Shown piece after piece: positions 18,773-29,100 of a stretch of DNA of 64,000 bases. The position numbers and the translations under genes are program-made. Source of the stretch: Pedobacter sp. AJM (lineage in GTDB: Bacteria > Bacteroidota > Bacteroidia > Sphingobacteriales > Sphingobacteriaceae); assembly GCF_002197755.1 (NCBI RefSeq), contig NZ_NHOT01000014.1, forward strand, positions 1-64,000, written 5' to 3'. How positions within the stretch are numbered: the first letter of the stretch is position 1; each line of letters begins with the position of its first letter. The notes below the pieces were generated by a model that was not told the origin of the DNA, did not search any database, and worked only from the letters and a program-made list of their open reading frames with translations.

Positions 18773-19522
18773 ATGAAGACCAATTTTAGCCTGCTTTTCT
18801 ATCTGAAAAAGCAAAAGAACTATGTAAGTGGAAATGTGCCGATCTACATGAGGATTACTGTAGAAGGAAACCGTGCGGAGATGGCCACCAATCGGGATTG
18901 CGACCCCAAACGATGGAACGCCAAGGGCGGCAGAGCCATCGGCTCAAGAGAAGAGATCAAGGTATTGAACACCCATCTTGACCAATTGCAGAATGCAGTT
19001 TATTATGCCCATCAACGTGTTTTCGATATGGGGTTGCCTATTACTGCCGATGCCATCAAATCAAGTTATCTGGGTACGCTTATTAATTCACATACCCTAT
19101 TGGAAGCGGTTGTCGATCATAATTTAAAGATGGAACAGCTTGTAGGTAAAGATTATGTACGTGGCACATTGAACCGTTATAAAGTTTTGGAAAGACACCT
19201 TAAAGTTTTTATCCCTTTGAAATATGGCGTAGCCGATATGGACATTAGAACTATCGACCAGGCATTTCTGAACGGATTTGACCATTATCTAAGGTCTGAT
19301 AAGAACTGTGCGAACAACTATGTGGTAAAAAACATTAAGAACCTCGGGAAAATCCTTCGCATCTGTATGGAGAACGAATGGATAGATAAATCACCATTTA
19401 CCGCTTATAAAGGCAAAACGAAGAACGTCGACCGCTTTTATCTGAACAAAGAGGAACTGGCACACATCGCAGGAAAAGAGTTTTTATCGGAGAGATTGAA
19501 GCAATATCCTACCTTATGTTGA
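18773..19522 (+). pseudogene. Truncated tyrosine integrase (N-terminal arm-binding and core-binding domains only)
   Basis: The 249-residue ORF has the Bacteroidota integrase start MKTNFSLLFYLKKQKNY, the arm-binding fold with VPIYMRITVEG and RWNAKGG, and the SAM-like core-binding domain (about 110-215) ending in NEWIDKSPF. It stops after LNKEELAHIAGKEF and SERLKQ, where the catalytic domain should begin, so the R..HxxR..Y residues are absent. The protein cannot recombine DNA. Normal members are about 400 residues. It lies next to tRNA-Lys in the usual orientation for an element integrated at the tRNA 3' end. The following 360 bases contain no rest of the domain. Confidence 0.85.
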
Positions 19523-19664
19523 AAAAAATCCAAAAGTGACCAGTTATACATCATACAAGCATGCGATCCTTTCCCCTTACAGTATTTTTGCTTCCAGCTC
19601 TTGACATTTTTGAAATAATCCCCAACTGTTAAAACTTAGCACCTTATATCGATTGGCCTGATCC

Positions 19665-19845
19665 TCACTTCCCTCTAATCCCAACCATCAGACTATCTTT
19701 CTGATCGCCAAAAAATGTGTGGAGACGATTGACAATCTGTAACCCAAAAGCCTTTCTACCCAAAAAGTCCTTTTCTGCAACGGTATATGCACTTATGATT
19801 TGATTCATATTTTCTATTGTAATTTTTCCATGATATCCAGACGCT
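19665..19845 (-). pseudogene. C-terminal fragment of an unidentified gene
   Basis: An open minus-strand frame with protein-like composition, including NMNQIISAYTVAEKDFLGRK and ending SLMVGIRGK before a TGA at 19665-19667. The only internal ATG (19808-19806) would give 47 residues. Upstream the frame is closed by a stop. I do not recognise the family. It probably belongs to the same decayed gene set as the next feature, on the same strand. Confidence 0.35.
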
Positions 19846-19883
19846 AATTAACCTTTTTTTGATTCCTAAATCCCTATCAGTCC

Positions 19884-20730
19884 TTAAATATAGCCCAAAA
19901 GATATTTTTTAGACTTTTTCAAATCTTCCCCGCTTTGCCCATAACCCATGGGAACCCTTGTCCTGAAATCTCCCTCTAGATTAATCAGGTCGGGAACGCT
20001 TTCTTCCTCAATAATACCGATCAAATCTTTAACCTTCTCCCCTATATCCCTTTCAAAATACATGCAATCGGCTATCTCTTCAATATCTTTTACATCGAGC
20101 GCATTCCCACTACTATATTGCACCAGATCGACAGAATAGAGTGCATAGATTTCTTTCTTCTCAAAGGCCCGTTTAGTCTGGTTTTTAGACATCCTTATTG
20201 GATTATCGGAATCCCACCTCGATTTCACCTCGAAAGGGTAATGATAATATCCTGTCCATTCTGTACATCCTTAGTATCTTCTTTTACCTCATCGGCCAAT
20301 ATCCCTTCAAAACCTTTACGGAGAATAGCTTCTATGTGACGACCAAGCATACATTTATGCTCAAAATTCGCGTTCTCATGTCGTCTGGCCAATACTTCTG
20401 CACGTCCAAGTTCAATAATTTGATCGAAATCCGGATCAGTTACCAGCTTGGCTGGAGCACTTATTTTCGTGGGCGCAAGGCTTAAGATCGCAAACGAATC
20501 CTCTCCGTTTGCAAGGTTTACAAGTATTGATGAACGCTGACTATAAACCAGGGGATAATGCTTTTAATATTCAGGATTGGTTTTGAAAGTACCTACTATC
20601 CCCAGAATCTGAGAACAAAACGGATGATAAAAGAACAACTTCCTGCTGCAGTTTAATCTTCTATTCAGGTCAAGACATGCCACCACATATTCCCATACAT
20701 TACGGGACACACCCTGGTTCTGAAAAATAT
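19884..20730 (-). pseudogene. Decayed gene with a PD-(D/E)xK nuclease-like C-terminus (DUF3883/Mrr-like)
   Basis: Reading from 20730 down, one frame gives a protein-like sequence with VWEYVVACLDLNRRLNCSRK, one in-frame TAA near 20563, then EDSFAILSLAPTKISAPAK and HKCMLGRHIEAILRKGFEG. A frameshift at about 20235 joins NGQDIIITL to FEVKSRWDSDNPIRMSKNQ, which continues in an intact 114-residue frame to 19884. The pattern D-II-T-L then E-V-K, followed by S-K-N-Q and A...IYALYSVD, resembles the nuclease-like domain at the C-terminus of DUF3883 and some restriction proteins. If so, this is a remnant of a defence or restriction gene in the island. The family assignment is tentative; gene decay is clear. 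Confidence 0.55.
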
Positions 20731-21102
20731 GAAAATTATTTCAACTGTGCAATTTAATAATGTATTGATGAACTTTATGTATTATTTTAGTTAAACTAAT
20801 TTGTGTAAACACCAATATAATTGAAAATACTTGGTTAAGGCAGTTTAATATTTACTTAAACCAAAAAGATACGATCTACGGGTAAATAGATATCCAGGCT
20901 TGGTGATATATCAAGTCTGGTCATTATTCAGGACGATGATTTGCTATGTTTTCTGATTACAACAATTAACCTTTTGATCCCATACTTTTTGGGCACTTAG
21001 GGTCGCTTCATTGTTTTAAATTTCAGCTGCTTTATCGTTCTGATTTTAAAACTCAACCCCAATATAATTAAGTTTAATGGCCAGGGTTCCAATATTGTTT
21101 CT
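20731..21102. other. Intergenic stretch, no gene seen
   Basis: About 370 bases of A+T-rich sequence between the decayed nuclease-like gene and the end of the hybrid kinase gene. No hairpin with a T tract for the kinase and no protein-like frame were found. Confidence 0.5.
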
Positions 21103-22698
21103 TTAGACCGAATGATCCATTACCAATATTCTTGATATTTGTGCGTATAGATCTGCTGGTTCTATTGGTTTCTGAATATAAGCATTTATGCCAACAGCAC
21201 GTCCATTCTCTCTGTCTTTCTCTATAATGGATGCGGAGAAAGCGACTATAGGTATAGACCTATTCAATTCAGATAGCTCATTCCTAATCTTTCGTGTCGT
21301 TTCGATGCCATTCATGACGGGCATATGGATGTCCATCAGTATGATGTCATATTTCTTGAATGCAGCCTTGTTAAAAGCATCTAAGCCGTTTTCAGCCTCG
21401 TCCACCTGGATATTCCAATTAGAAAGCAATTGGGAGATCACAAATCGATTAATTTGGTCGTCATCAGCCAGTAATAATGAGATATTTGCAAAGGGTTTCA
21501 TTATTGCGGCTTTGGTAGTTATTCCATCGGCAATGTCATATGTATTACGGATCTTGTACCAATTGGTGAAGGTAAAGGTCGTGCCCCTTCCGACGATACT
21601 TTCAACATTTAGCTTTCCACCTTTGAGTTCTATTAACTTTTTAACTATTGACAAGCCTAAACCTGTGGATCCAAAACTATCTTGGGCGGTATTGTCCAGT
21701 TTCTCATATCTGTCGAATATTTGGCCAAGTAATTCATTCGGTATTCCGATTCCGGTATCTGAAACGGAGAAGCTTAATAATACCTGGGAGTCTTGAATTT
21801 CAGAGATTGCAACTGATAGCTTTACACGGCCACAAGATGTAAATTTTATTGCATTGGTGACCAAATTGATTAAGATCTGATTAAGCCTTAAGGTGTCGGC
21901 CATGATCACTTCAGGTATATCACTATCCGCAGAACAGGTTAAAATAAGTCCCTTGCTTTCTGCCAATGGTCGAGTCAAATCACCAATATTATTGATCAGT
22001 TTTGCTAAGTCGGTTTCTGTCTTGGTAATTTTCACTTTTCCTGCATCAATCTTAGATATATCTAGAATGTCATTGACCAAACTGAGTAACAGCTTTGCAG
22101 AATAAGACAGCATACTCAAAATCTTCATTTGTTCATTATTGAGTTTCGAAGTTTCAAAAATGTTGATCAAACCTAAAATGGCGTTTAATGGAGTTCTTAG
22201 CTCGTGGCTCATGTTTGCAAAAAAGTTTTCTTTTGCCAGTCTGCTTTGCTCGGCCATTGACGCAGCTTCTAGTAGCTGTTTATTATATTCCATCAGTTGA
22301 TGGTTTTTATTGCTTATTTCTCTGTTTTGATAAATCAGTTTTATAATTGAATCAACTTTAGCAATAGTGACATGCATATCGAGTGGTTTAAACAAATAAT
22401 CCACCGCTCCGAGCGATAAACCCTTTACTATATCTGAAGTACTCATGGAATCGCCGGTGAGTATCACTATGATCCCCCCAGTCGAAGGATTGCATTTGAT
22501 GGTCTGAAGAAGATCATAACCCGATAGTTCCGGGCTGTCAATATCTATCAATGCAATATCAATGGAGTGATCAATCAACATTTGCAGCGCCTCATTTTGA
22601 GAAGATGTTGAATATTTCATGATATCATCTCTTTCAAAAGCAGATTCTAACATTTTAATATGATTTGGGCTATCGTCGACTATGAGAATATTTATCAT
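21103..22698 (-). CDS. Soluble hybrid histidine kinase with receiver domains at both ends
   Basis: A 531-residue protein, architecture REC-HisKA-HATPase-REC. The first receiver (1-120) has acidic pair Asp8/Asp9, phospho-acceptor Asp52, Thr81 and Lys104. A short coiled coil (about 120-158) leads to the H box MSHELRTPLN with His165. The ATPase region has NLVTNAIKF (N box), SDTGIGIP (G1) and GSTGLGLSIV (G2). The second receiver (about 405-525) has ILMDIHMPVMNG with its acceptor Asp, and IQKP. No signal peptide or membrane segment exists, so the input must come through the N-terminal receiver or a partner. The divergent Hpt protein 164 bases away is the obvious phosphorelay partner. No DNA-binding output is encoded nearby. 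Confidence 0.93.
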   Translation of the reverse strand: MINILIVDDSPNHIKMLESAFERDDIMKYSTSSQNEALQMLIDHSIDIALIDIDSPELSGYDLLQTIKCNPSTGGIIVILTGDSMSTSDIVKGLSLGAVDYLFKPLDMHVTIAKVDSIIKLIYQNREISNKNHQLMEYNKQLLEAASMAEQSRLAKENFFANMSHELRTPLNAILGLINIFETSKLNNEQMKILSMLSYSAKLLLSLVNDILDISKIDAGKVKITKTETDLAKLINNIGDLTRPLAESKGLILTCSADSDIPEVIMADTLRLNQILINLVTNAIKFTSCGRVKLSVAISEIQDSQVLLSFSVSDTGIGIPNELLGQIFDRYEKLDNTAQDSFGSTGLGLSIVKKLIELKGGKLNVESIVGRGTTFTFTNWYKIRNTYDIADGITTKAAIMKPFANISLLLADDDQINRFVISQLLSNWNIQVDEAENGLDAFNKAAFKKYDIILMDIHMPVMNGIETTRKIRNELSELNRSIPIVAFSASIIEKDRENGRAVGINAYIQKPIEPADLYAQISRILVMDHSV

Positions 22699-22862
22699 AT
22701 TTTATAAGGAATGCTAACAGGAAACTATTGTTTAATTAAATTGTTTAATATGCTTAATGGGTATTTATGTAATTATTTTACTGAATATGATTGATGTAAA
22801 TCGACTGATTTCCTTATTATAAAATAGCTGTTATCGACTCGTATAAAAAATATTAGCTTAAT

Positions 22863-23234
22863 ATGAATAACACTAACGAAATTGCGAAACCATTGGATCT
22901 TTCGTTTCTCGAAAAAATGTCAGGTAATAGTCCAAAGTTTATTTTGAACATGATTGATCTCTTCATTTCGCAAATGCCAGTTTTGCTATCTACGGTAGAG
23001 GAAGCCATGTCACAGAAAGATTTGGATAAGATTGCATCTACCGTCCACAAAATGAAGACATCTTTTACGTACTTTGGTAGAGCAGATATTACTGAACAGC
23101 TTAAAGCTATTGAACAACAGGCGCTTGATCGCATGGATATAAAAACTTTGTCAATGTGTTTGGAAGATCTAAAAGTGCCTATTGGTATCTTGACGGTACA
23201 ATTGCATGATTACAAATCTAATTTCCAGTTTTGA
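22863..23234 (+). CDS. Stand-alone histidine phosphotransfer (Hpt) protein
   Basis: A 123-residue helical protein with the Hpt signature STVHKMKTSFTYFG, in which His62 is the phosphate carrier, and the usual F.......I....A..D..... spacing before it. It has no other domain. It is transcribed divergently from the hybrid kinase, with a 164-base shared spacer that probably regulates both, and likely shuttles phosphate from the kinase's C-terminal receiver to another response regulator. Confidence 0.88.
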   Translation: MNNTNEIAKPLDLSFLEKMSGNSPKFILNMIDLFISQMPVLLSTVEEAMSQKDLDKIASTVHKMKTSFTYFGRADITEQLKAIEQQALDRMDIKTLSMCLEDLKVPIGILTVQLHDYKSNFQF

Positions 23235-24056
23235 TGGGAATCAAAAAAGTGAACAAACGAACGCATATTGGGGAATTAAATTACACACAGATTGTGTTCA
23301 TCAATACTATGTTCAAAATGCCTAATATTTGAGCTTTGAATCTGTGGCTATGCCGTAATTCCATTATTGGAAATGTTGACGATAAGCCTATTGCACCACT
23401 TAAGTTGTATATACTTAATCAGTAATTCAAGATTGATCTCCTGGAAATCCGGCTATTGCACATCAAAAAGTGGTCTGTGCTGGCACAATCAGTTACATAT
23501 TCAATCACAATGATGACTACCAATATTTATAATAATTCAAAATTTAAAAAAACATTTAAATTTTGAATTATCTGCTTTATAGATTTGTGATAACCTCAGC
23601 GTATTATTAATTGCTTTGAATGTTTTTAACGAATACATTTTTGATAATCAGTGTTTTTTTTGATTTATAGAAGTCATGTTTCCATAAAGGATAAAGTCGC
23701 GTTGGTGGTAACTATAACTGATCTTTATAAGTAAAACATTACCTGACAAGGCTCTTTACTACCATTTTTAATATAAGCATCATTGTTTAACAGCGACATT
23801 TAATAAAATTAGCTCAAACGATGTGAAAATATTAAACCGATCTGTACATGAAATTATATTAGAATTATCGCAGATAACCTCATAGTGAGCATTTAAGTGC
23901 TGAAAGAATTGTTTTAACAGATTTAATACATCGTGGTCTTTCAAGCAGCAGGAATTATGGTATTTATTGGAGTATTTTATTATTATTGTACTTACAATTT
24001 AATAAATTCTGTTGTCCAAACTGGCTCAGTATTATTAATTTAGTTTTAATAAGTTA
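23235..24056. other. 820-base gap without a supported gene
   Basis: Strongly A+T rich, many stops in all frames. A 15-bp perfect palindrome lies at 23534-23569. Around 23.38 kb one short plus frame (VDDKPIAPLKLYI) faintly resembles the start of a response-regulator receiver, but it is too short to call. The last ~100 bases must contain the promoter of the ECF sigma gene; no TAnnTTTG is evident. Confidence 0.5.
23534..23569. repeat. Perfect 15-bp inverted repeat
   Basis: AATTCAAAATTTAAA (23534-23548) and TTTAAATTTTGAATT (23555-23569) are exact reverse complements around a 6-base loop. All A/T except two pairs, so it is either a weak terminator-like hairpin or an operator. Confidence 0.6.
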
Positions 24057-24647
24057 ATGGCTGGCAAAAAAGAATTTTCTGAACAAGAACTGCTTCTCAG
24101 GGTTGCCGGGGGAAATCAGGACACATTTAGGATTCTTTATGATCAGTACCAGAAGAGTGTGTACGCCCGCGCACTCTATTTTCTAAAATCAGATCTGCTT
24201 GCCGAAGACGTTCTTCAGGAAGTGATGCTAACCTTATGGAAAAGTGCAGGGAAGTTAAAGCAAGACATCAATATCGCCGCTTACCTAGCCACTTTGACCA
24301 GGAATCGCAGTTTTCAACTTTTACGGCGACAAGTTCTGGAAGCGAAAACAAATTTTGATTTAGGGAAAGATTGGGCAGAAACACACAACCAAACTGAAGA
24401 ACAAATACTTCTGTCAGATACAAAGGGCGTACTCAAGGCAGGTATTGCCCTTTTACCGCCACAACAAAAACTGGTTTACGAGCTTTGTCACCAACAAGGC
24501 CTCAAATATGAAGAAGCTGCCCGCGAGCTCGGTCTCTCAAAAGAAACGGTCAAAAGTTATATGAAACTGGCCCTCAGTTTTCTGCGCCGTTACATTTCTG
24601 CACATACTGACGTGGCCGCGATTTTGGTCATCTTAAAACTTTTATAG
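24057..24647 (+). CDS. ECF-type RNA polymerase sigma factor
   Basis: A 196-residue sigma factor. Region 2 (about 22-90) has FRILYDQYQKSVYARALYF and AEDVLQEVMLTLWKS; region 4 (about 130-185) has LPPQQKLVYELCHQQGLKYE and an HTH ending LSKETVKSYMKLAL. This is the Bacteroidota ECF type that is encoded with a FecR anti-sigma factor and a SusC transporter. It starts the locus sigma-FecR-SusC-SusD-protease-TlpA. Presumably it drives transcription from 26120 onward when FecR releases it. The C-terminal hydrophobic AAILVILKLL is common in this group. Confidence 0.93.
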   Translation: MAGKKEFSEQELLLRVAGGNQDTFRILYDQYQKSVYARALYFLKSDLLAEDVLQEVMLTLWKSAGKLKQDINIAAYLATLTRNRSFQLLRRQVLEAKTNFDLGKDWAETHNQTEEQILLSDTKGVLKAGIALLPPQQKLVYELCHQQGLKYEEAARELGLSKETVKSYMKLALSFLRRYISAHTDVAAILVILKLL

Positions 24648-24743
24648 AAATATTTTTTAATTCGTACCCCCGAAGTTCTTTCTCATGGATTGATATAATA
24701 AGGGGGGTATCTTTAGATATAATAATAATGCAACCTGAATTAT

Positions 24744-25913
24744 ATGGAAGACTATAGAATCATCTACTTATATCAGCGATTTACCGCTAAACTGGCAACA
24801 AGGACCGAAGTGGAAGAGTTAGATGCTTATCTTGAAAATCCAGAATCTCATCAGCATTTGATGAGATTACTTGAAAATGAATTTATGCTGCGCGAAAATC
24901 CCTCTAATGAGATAAATCCGGCTAGCAAAGAAAGAATTTTTAATGAGGTTATCGCTCAGCCACAGGAACACAAGATGAAATTATTTAAGCTATGGTCCCG
25001 GATTGCCATTGCTGCTTCAGTAACCGTTTTAATTTTTGGAGCAGGCTTGTTTTATTTTGAAAATAATACCAGCACACGTCGGGATGAACCCGCTTATACC
25101 AGCGATGTCAAGCCAGGTATACAAGGCGCAACATTAACTTTAGCAAATGGAAAAAAAGTAAAACTGACCAGCGCGGCCAATGGAAAAATAACCGAAGAGT
25201 CGGGCGTGCTGATCAGAAAAGATGCCGAGGGCCAACTGATTTATGAGGTCAAGGAAACTACAGGTATGGGTATTAGCTTCAATACGCTATCTACCTCAAA
25301 GGGACAAACATATCGTGTGCAACTACCTGATGGTTCTATGGTTTGGCTTAATGCGGCTTCCAGCTTAACTTATCCCACCAGCTTTGCATCATTGAAAGAA
25401 CGGCGGGTAAGTTTATCCGGTGAAGCTTATCTGGAAGTTGCAAAAGATAAATTGCATCCCTTTATTTTGGAAAGCAAGGGGCAGGAGATAAAAGTTTTAG
25501 GTACGCATTTCAATGTAAACAGCTATGCAGATGAACCTGCCACAACCACTACACTGCTGGAAGGTTCAGTTCAGTTAAGTTCCGGGCGTAAAACAGTCCT
25601 GCTACATCCGGGTGAACAGTCGCTAAACGCAATATCAGGCATCAATGTATCAAAAGCCTCCGATATAGAAAGTGTTACAGATTGGAAGGATGGAGATTTC
25701 AATCTTGATGATGTGGAACTCCGCACCGTTATGCGCAAAATTGCACGATGGTATGATGTAGAGGTAGTTTACAGCGAGGGTGTTTCTAATAATATCCGCT
25801 CTGTTGGGATGATTTCCAGAAATAAACAGCTTTCTTCTGTTCTTGGCATTATTGAAGCATCAGGACAAGTTAAGTTCCGGATTGAGGGCAAAAAAGTTTA
25901 TGTCAGCAAATAA
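24744..25913 (+). CDS. FecR-family anti-sigma factor
   Basis: A 389-residue single-pass membrane protein. The cytoplasmic N-terminus (1-80) should bind the sigma factor; the transmembrane helix is about residues 86-106 (IAIAASVTVLIFGAGLFYF). The periplasmic FecR domain contains YRVQLPDGSMVWLNAASSL (about 190-208) and VSLSGEAYLEVAKD, the family signature. The C-terminal DUF4974 region (about 310-389) has WKDGDFNLDDVELRTVMRKI. It receives a signal from the SusC STN domain and controls the ECF sigma factor 97 bases upstream. Confidence 0.93.
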   Translation: MEDYRIIYLYQRFTAKLATRTEVEELDAYLENPESHQHLMRLLENEFMLRENPSNEINPASKERIFNEVIAQPQEHKMKLFKLWSRIAIAASVTVLIFGAGLFYFENNTSTRRDEPAYTSDVKPGIQGATLTLANGKKVKLTSAANGKITEESGVLIRKDAEGQLIYEVKETTGMGISFNTLSTSKGQTYRVQLPDGSMVWLNAASSLTYPTSFASLKERRVSLSGEAYLEVAKDKLHPFILESKGQEIKVLGTHFNVNSYADEPATTTTLLEGSVQLSSGRKTVLLHPGEQSLNAISGINVSKASDIESVTDWKDGDFNLDDVELRTVMRKIARWYDVEVVYSEGVSNNIRSVGMISRNKQLSSVLGIIEASGQVKFRIEGKKVYVSK

Positions 25914-25999
25914 GGCCGATAAATAAATCAAGAATAATCAATTAATGTACCCGACATGACAAAGTTACAACGACAGGAAAGTTAACCTATAAAAAGCAA

Positions 26000-26022
26000 A
26001 CCAGAACTGAAGCAGCTCTGGT
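26000..26022 (+). promoter_or_regulatory. Hairpin in the leader of the SusC gene
   Basis: ACCAGA (26000-26005) pairs with TCTGGT (26017-26022), with an inner CTG/CAG pair. It lies ~100 bases before the SusC start. There is no strong T tract, so a leader structure is as likely as a terminator. The ECF-dependent promoter should be in the same 206-base spacer but I cannot define it. Confidence 0.4.
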
Positions 26023-26119
26023 CTGTGTTTGAACAATTAAAATATTATCAACTGCTTACCGCAGGATGCCGACATTTTCTCAGGACGCTGGCAAACTGCT
26101 TGAACCAAACTAAACGTAA

Positions 26120-29100
26120 ATGTATAAAATTTATACCAACAAACCGGGTATAACGCATTGGTTATACCATAAAATCTGGCTAGTTATGCGATTAACCACC
26201 GTCATACTTATTGCTGCTCTAATGCAGGTCAGTGCAGCAACATTTGGCCAGCGGATTACGCTACACCGTGAAAATGTAACGCTGCAAAATGTCTTAAAAG
26301 AGATTAGAAAGCAGAGTGGCTACGATTTCTACTATGACAGTAAAACCATTCAGGGTGATGCACAAATCTCCGTTCACGTTAAAAATGCAACCATTAGCGA
26401 GGTGATGCAGGCTGCTATAAAAGGCCTTACATTGGATTTCGTTATCAGAGACAAAACGATTATCATTAAAAAAAAGGAAGAAGCCTCTATTATTAAAACC
26501 ATAATCAGGCGATTGCAAATTGACGTCCACGGGAAGGTGGTGGGGAATGATGGCAATCCAATTTCCGGCGTGAACATAAAAGTAAAGGGAAGTAGTAAAT
26601 CAACTGTAACAGATAATAAAGGAGAATTTTACCTGAGCGGGCTCGACGAAAATTCGATCTTGGTAATTTCTTTCATAGGCTATGAGGTTACAGAAATAAA
26701 TGCCAAAAATGAATTGGGTAACATTCGGTTAAGGCAAAGTAGCGCAAAATTAGATGAGGTTCAGGTTATAGGTTATGGAACGACCACCAGCCGGCTTTCA
26801 ACAGGCTCTGTTGCCACTATTAAATCAGAAGAAATAGAAAAACAGCCTGTAAGCAACCCTCTACTTGCTTTGCAAGGCCGGGTGCCGGGCTTAGTCATTT
26901 CACAGTCTTCCGGATACGCAGGCAGCGGAGTTAAAGTTAGGATTCAGGGACAAAATAGTATCAGTAATGGAAATGACCCTTTTTATGTTATCGATGGAAT
27001 ACCTTACATTTCCCAAAGCTTACAAACCGATGAATTTCTTGTTGGCGGTTCAGGTGGTGTAAGGGCCACTGATGGCTCCGGTAATCCTTTAAATTTTATC
27101 AATCCAAATGACATCGAAAGCATAAGCATCCTTAAGGACGCGGATGCTACCTCAATTTATGGATCCAGAGCTGCTAACGGTGCAATTCTGATTACGACCA
27201 AGCGAGGTAAAGCAGGCAAGACGAATATTGATATTAATCTCCAGAATGGTTTCGGTGAATTATCAAAAAGGCTAGATGTGCTAAATACAGATCAATATTT
27301 AAACCTGCGGTCTGAAGCCTTTAAAAACAGTGCAATATCTCCTTCATTGGACAGAGGTGATTATGATGTCGTGCTTTGGGACCCTAAACGTTTTACAGAT
27401 TGGCAAAAGGTGCTGGTTGGAAATACATCAATCTATACTGATTTGCAAGGTTCAGTTTCTGGCGGAAACGATCAAACCCAATTTAGAATTGGAGGCAATT
27501 TTCATCGGGAAACCAGTGTTCTGCAAGGTGATTTTGCCGATTTGAAGACTTCCTTTCATACATCGATAAACCACCAGTCTGTAGACAAGCGGTTCAAAAT
27601 TGCTTTTTCAGGCAGCTACCTTAGCGATAAGAACAAAATGTTTATCGGTAGTTACGACATGATCAAAACCGCCCTCGAACTCCCGCCCAATGCTCCCGGT
27701 CTCTATGATATTAATGGTAAATTGAACTGGGAACCTACGGCAAGCGGTGTATCAACCTGGCAAAACCCTTTGAGTTACCTTTATTCACCTTACACGATTC
27801 AAACTGCTAACCTTTTAGCCAATGGTACGGTCTCCTACAGGATTATTGATGATCTGGAATTGAAAAGCAGTTTCGGTTTTAACAAACTGGAATCAAACGA
27901 GGTTAGGCTAAGATACCTTGAATCTGAGCGACCAGAAAACCGGACAAACATCATGAGATTTAATAAGTCTTCATCCGGATCCGTTAATTCGTGGATAATA
28001 GAGCCTCAGTTAAACTATTCAAAACAAATCAATTCAATAAAAATTAGTGCTTTATTAGGTACCACCTTCAACAAGCAAATCTCTAGCAGGATTACAAACG
28101 CTGGTTATGGATTTGCAACCGATCAATTAATGTACAACATATCGGCGGCGCCATATACATATATTATTAATCCTTATAATGCCGTACAGGCATACAATCC
28201 TGTTTTTGGAAGCCTAAATTTTAATTTGAAAGATAGATATATAGTAAATCTTTCAGCAAGAAGAGACGGAAGCTCCCGCTTTGGCCCAGATAATCGGTGG
28301 AATAATTTTGCTGCTATAGGCGCTGCATGGATATTTTCAGATTATGAAGTGGTTAAAGAAAATTTACCCTTTTTGAGTTTCGGAAAATTGAGGGGAAGTT
28401 TTGGAACAACAGGTAACGACCAAATCGGAGATTACAGGTACATGTCTTTGTACGAGAACCAGACGCCTGAACGGCCTCACCAAAATTCATTGGGTTTACA
28501 GGCGAGTAATCTGCCAAACACACTACTTCAGTGGGAAGAAAGCAGGAAGTTTTCGGCAGAGCTAAATTTAGGCTTTTTCAAAGACCGTTTCTTAATGAGT
28601 GTAAATTACTACAGAAATCTTTCTTCCAACCAGTTGCTGGATTATCAACTTCCAATTGTAACTGGCTTTGAGAGTGTGTTAAGAAATCTTCCAGCCACTG
28701 TTATGAACCGAGGCATTGATTTTTCTATTGATACAAAAAACATTATAACAGATGGATTAACCTGGTCTACTGGTCTGAATTTTTCAGTGGCAAGAAACAA
28801 ACTCCTGGCTTATCCAGGTCTGGCAACTTCATCAGATTATAACTTACTGGTTATTGGACAACCCGTTGGTGGTTCTGCTGTATACCGTTACATGGGTATT
28901 AATCTACAGACCGGATTATACGAATTTTTGAAGAATAATGGTGAACGAACTTCCTCACCATCCGCCTTTGATTCTCAAAGAATAATAATGAATCCTGCAC
29001 CAACATTTTATGGGGGCATCAATAATTCGTTTGACTTTAAAAATTTTTCAATTTCGTTTTTTGTGCAATTCACCAAGCAGCGTGGTCCGGAATATCTTGG

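Noticed and set aside
21188..21796. Long plus-strand frame of 202 codons
   Set aside because: Antisense to the histidine kinase, whose domains are complete; codon-shadow.
23350..23480. Possible start of a response-regulator receiver (VDDKPIAPLKLYI)
   Set aside because: Only a dozen residues fit and stops follow; similarity may be chance.
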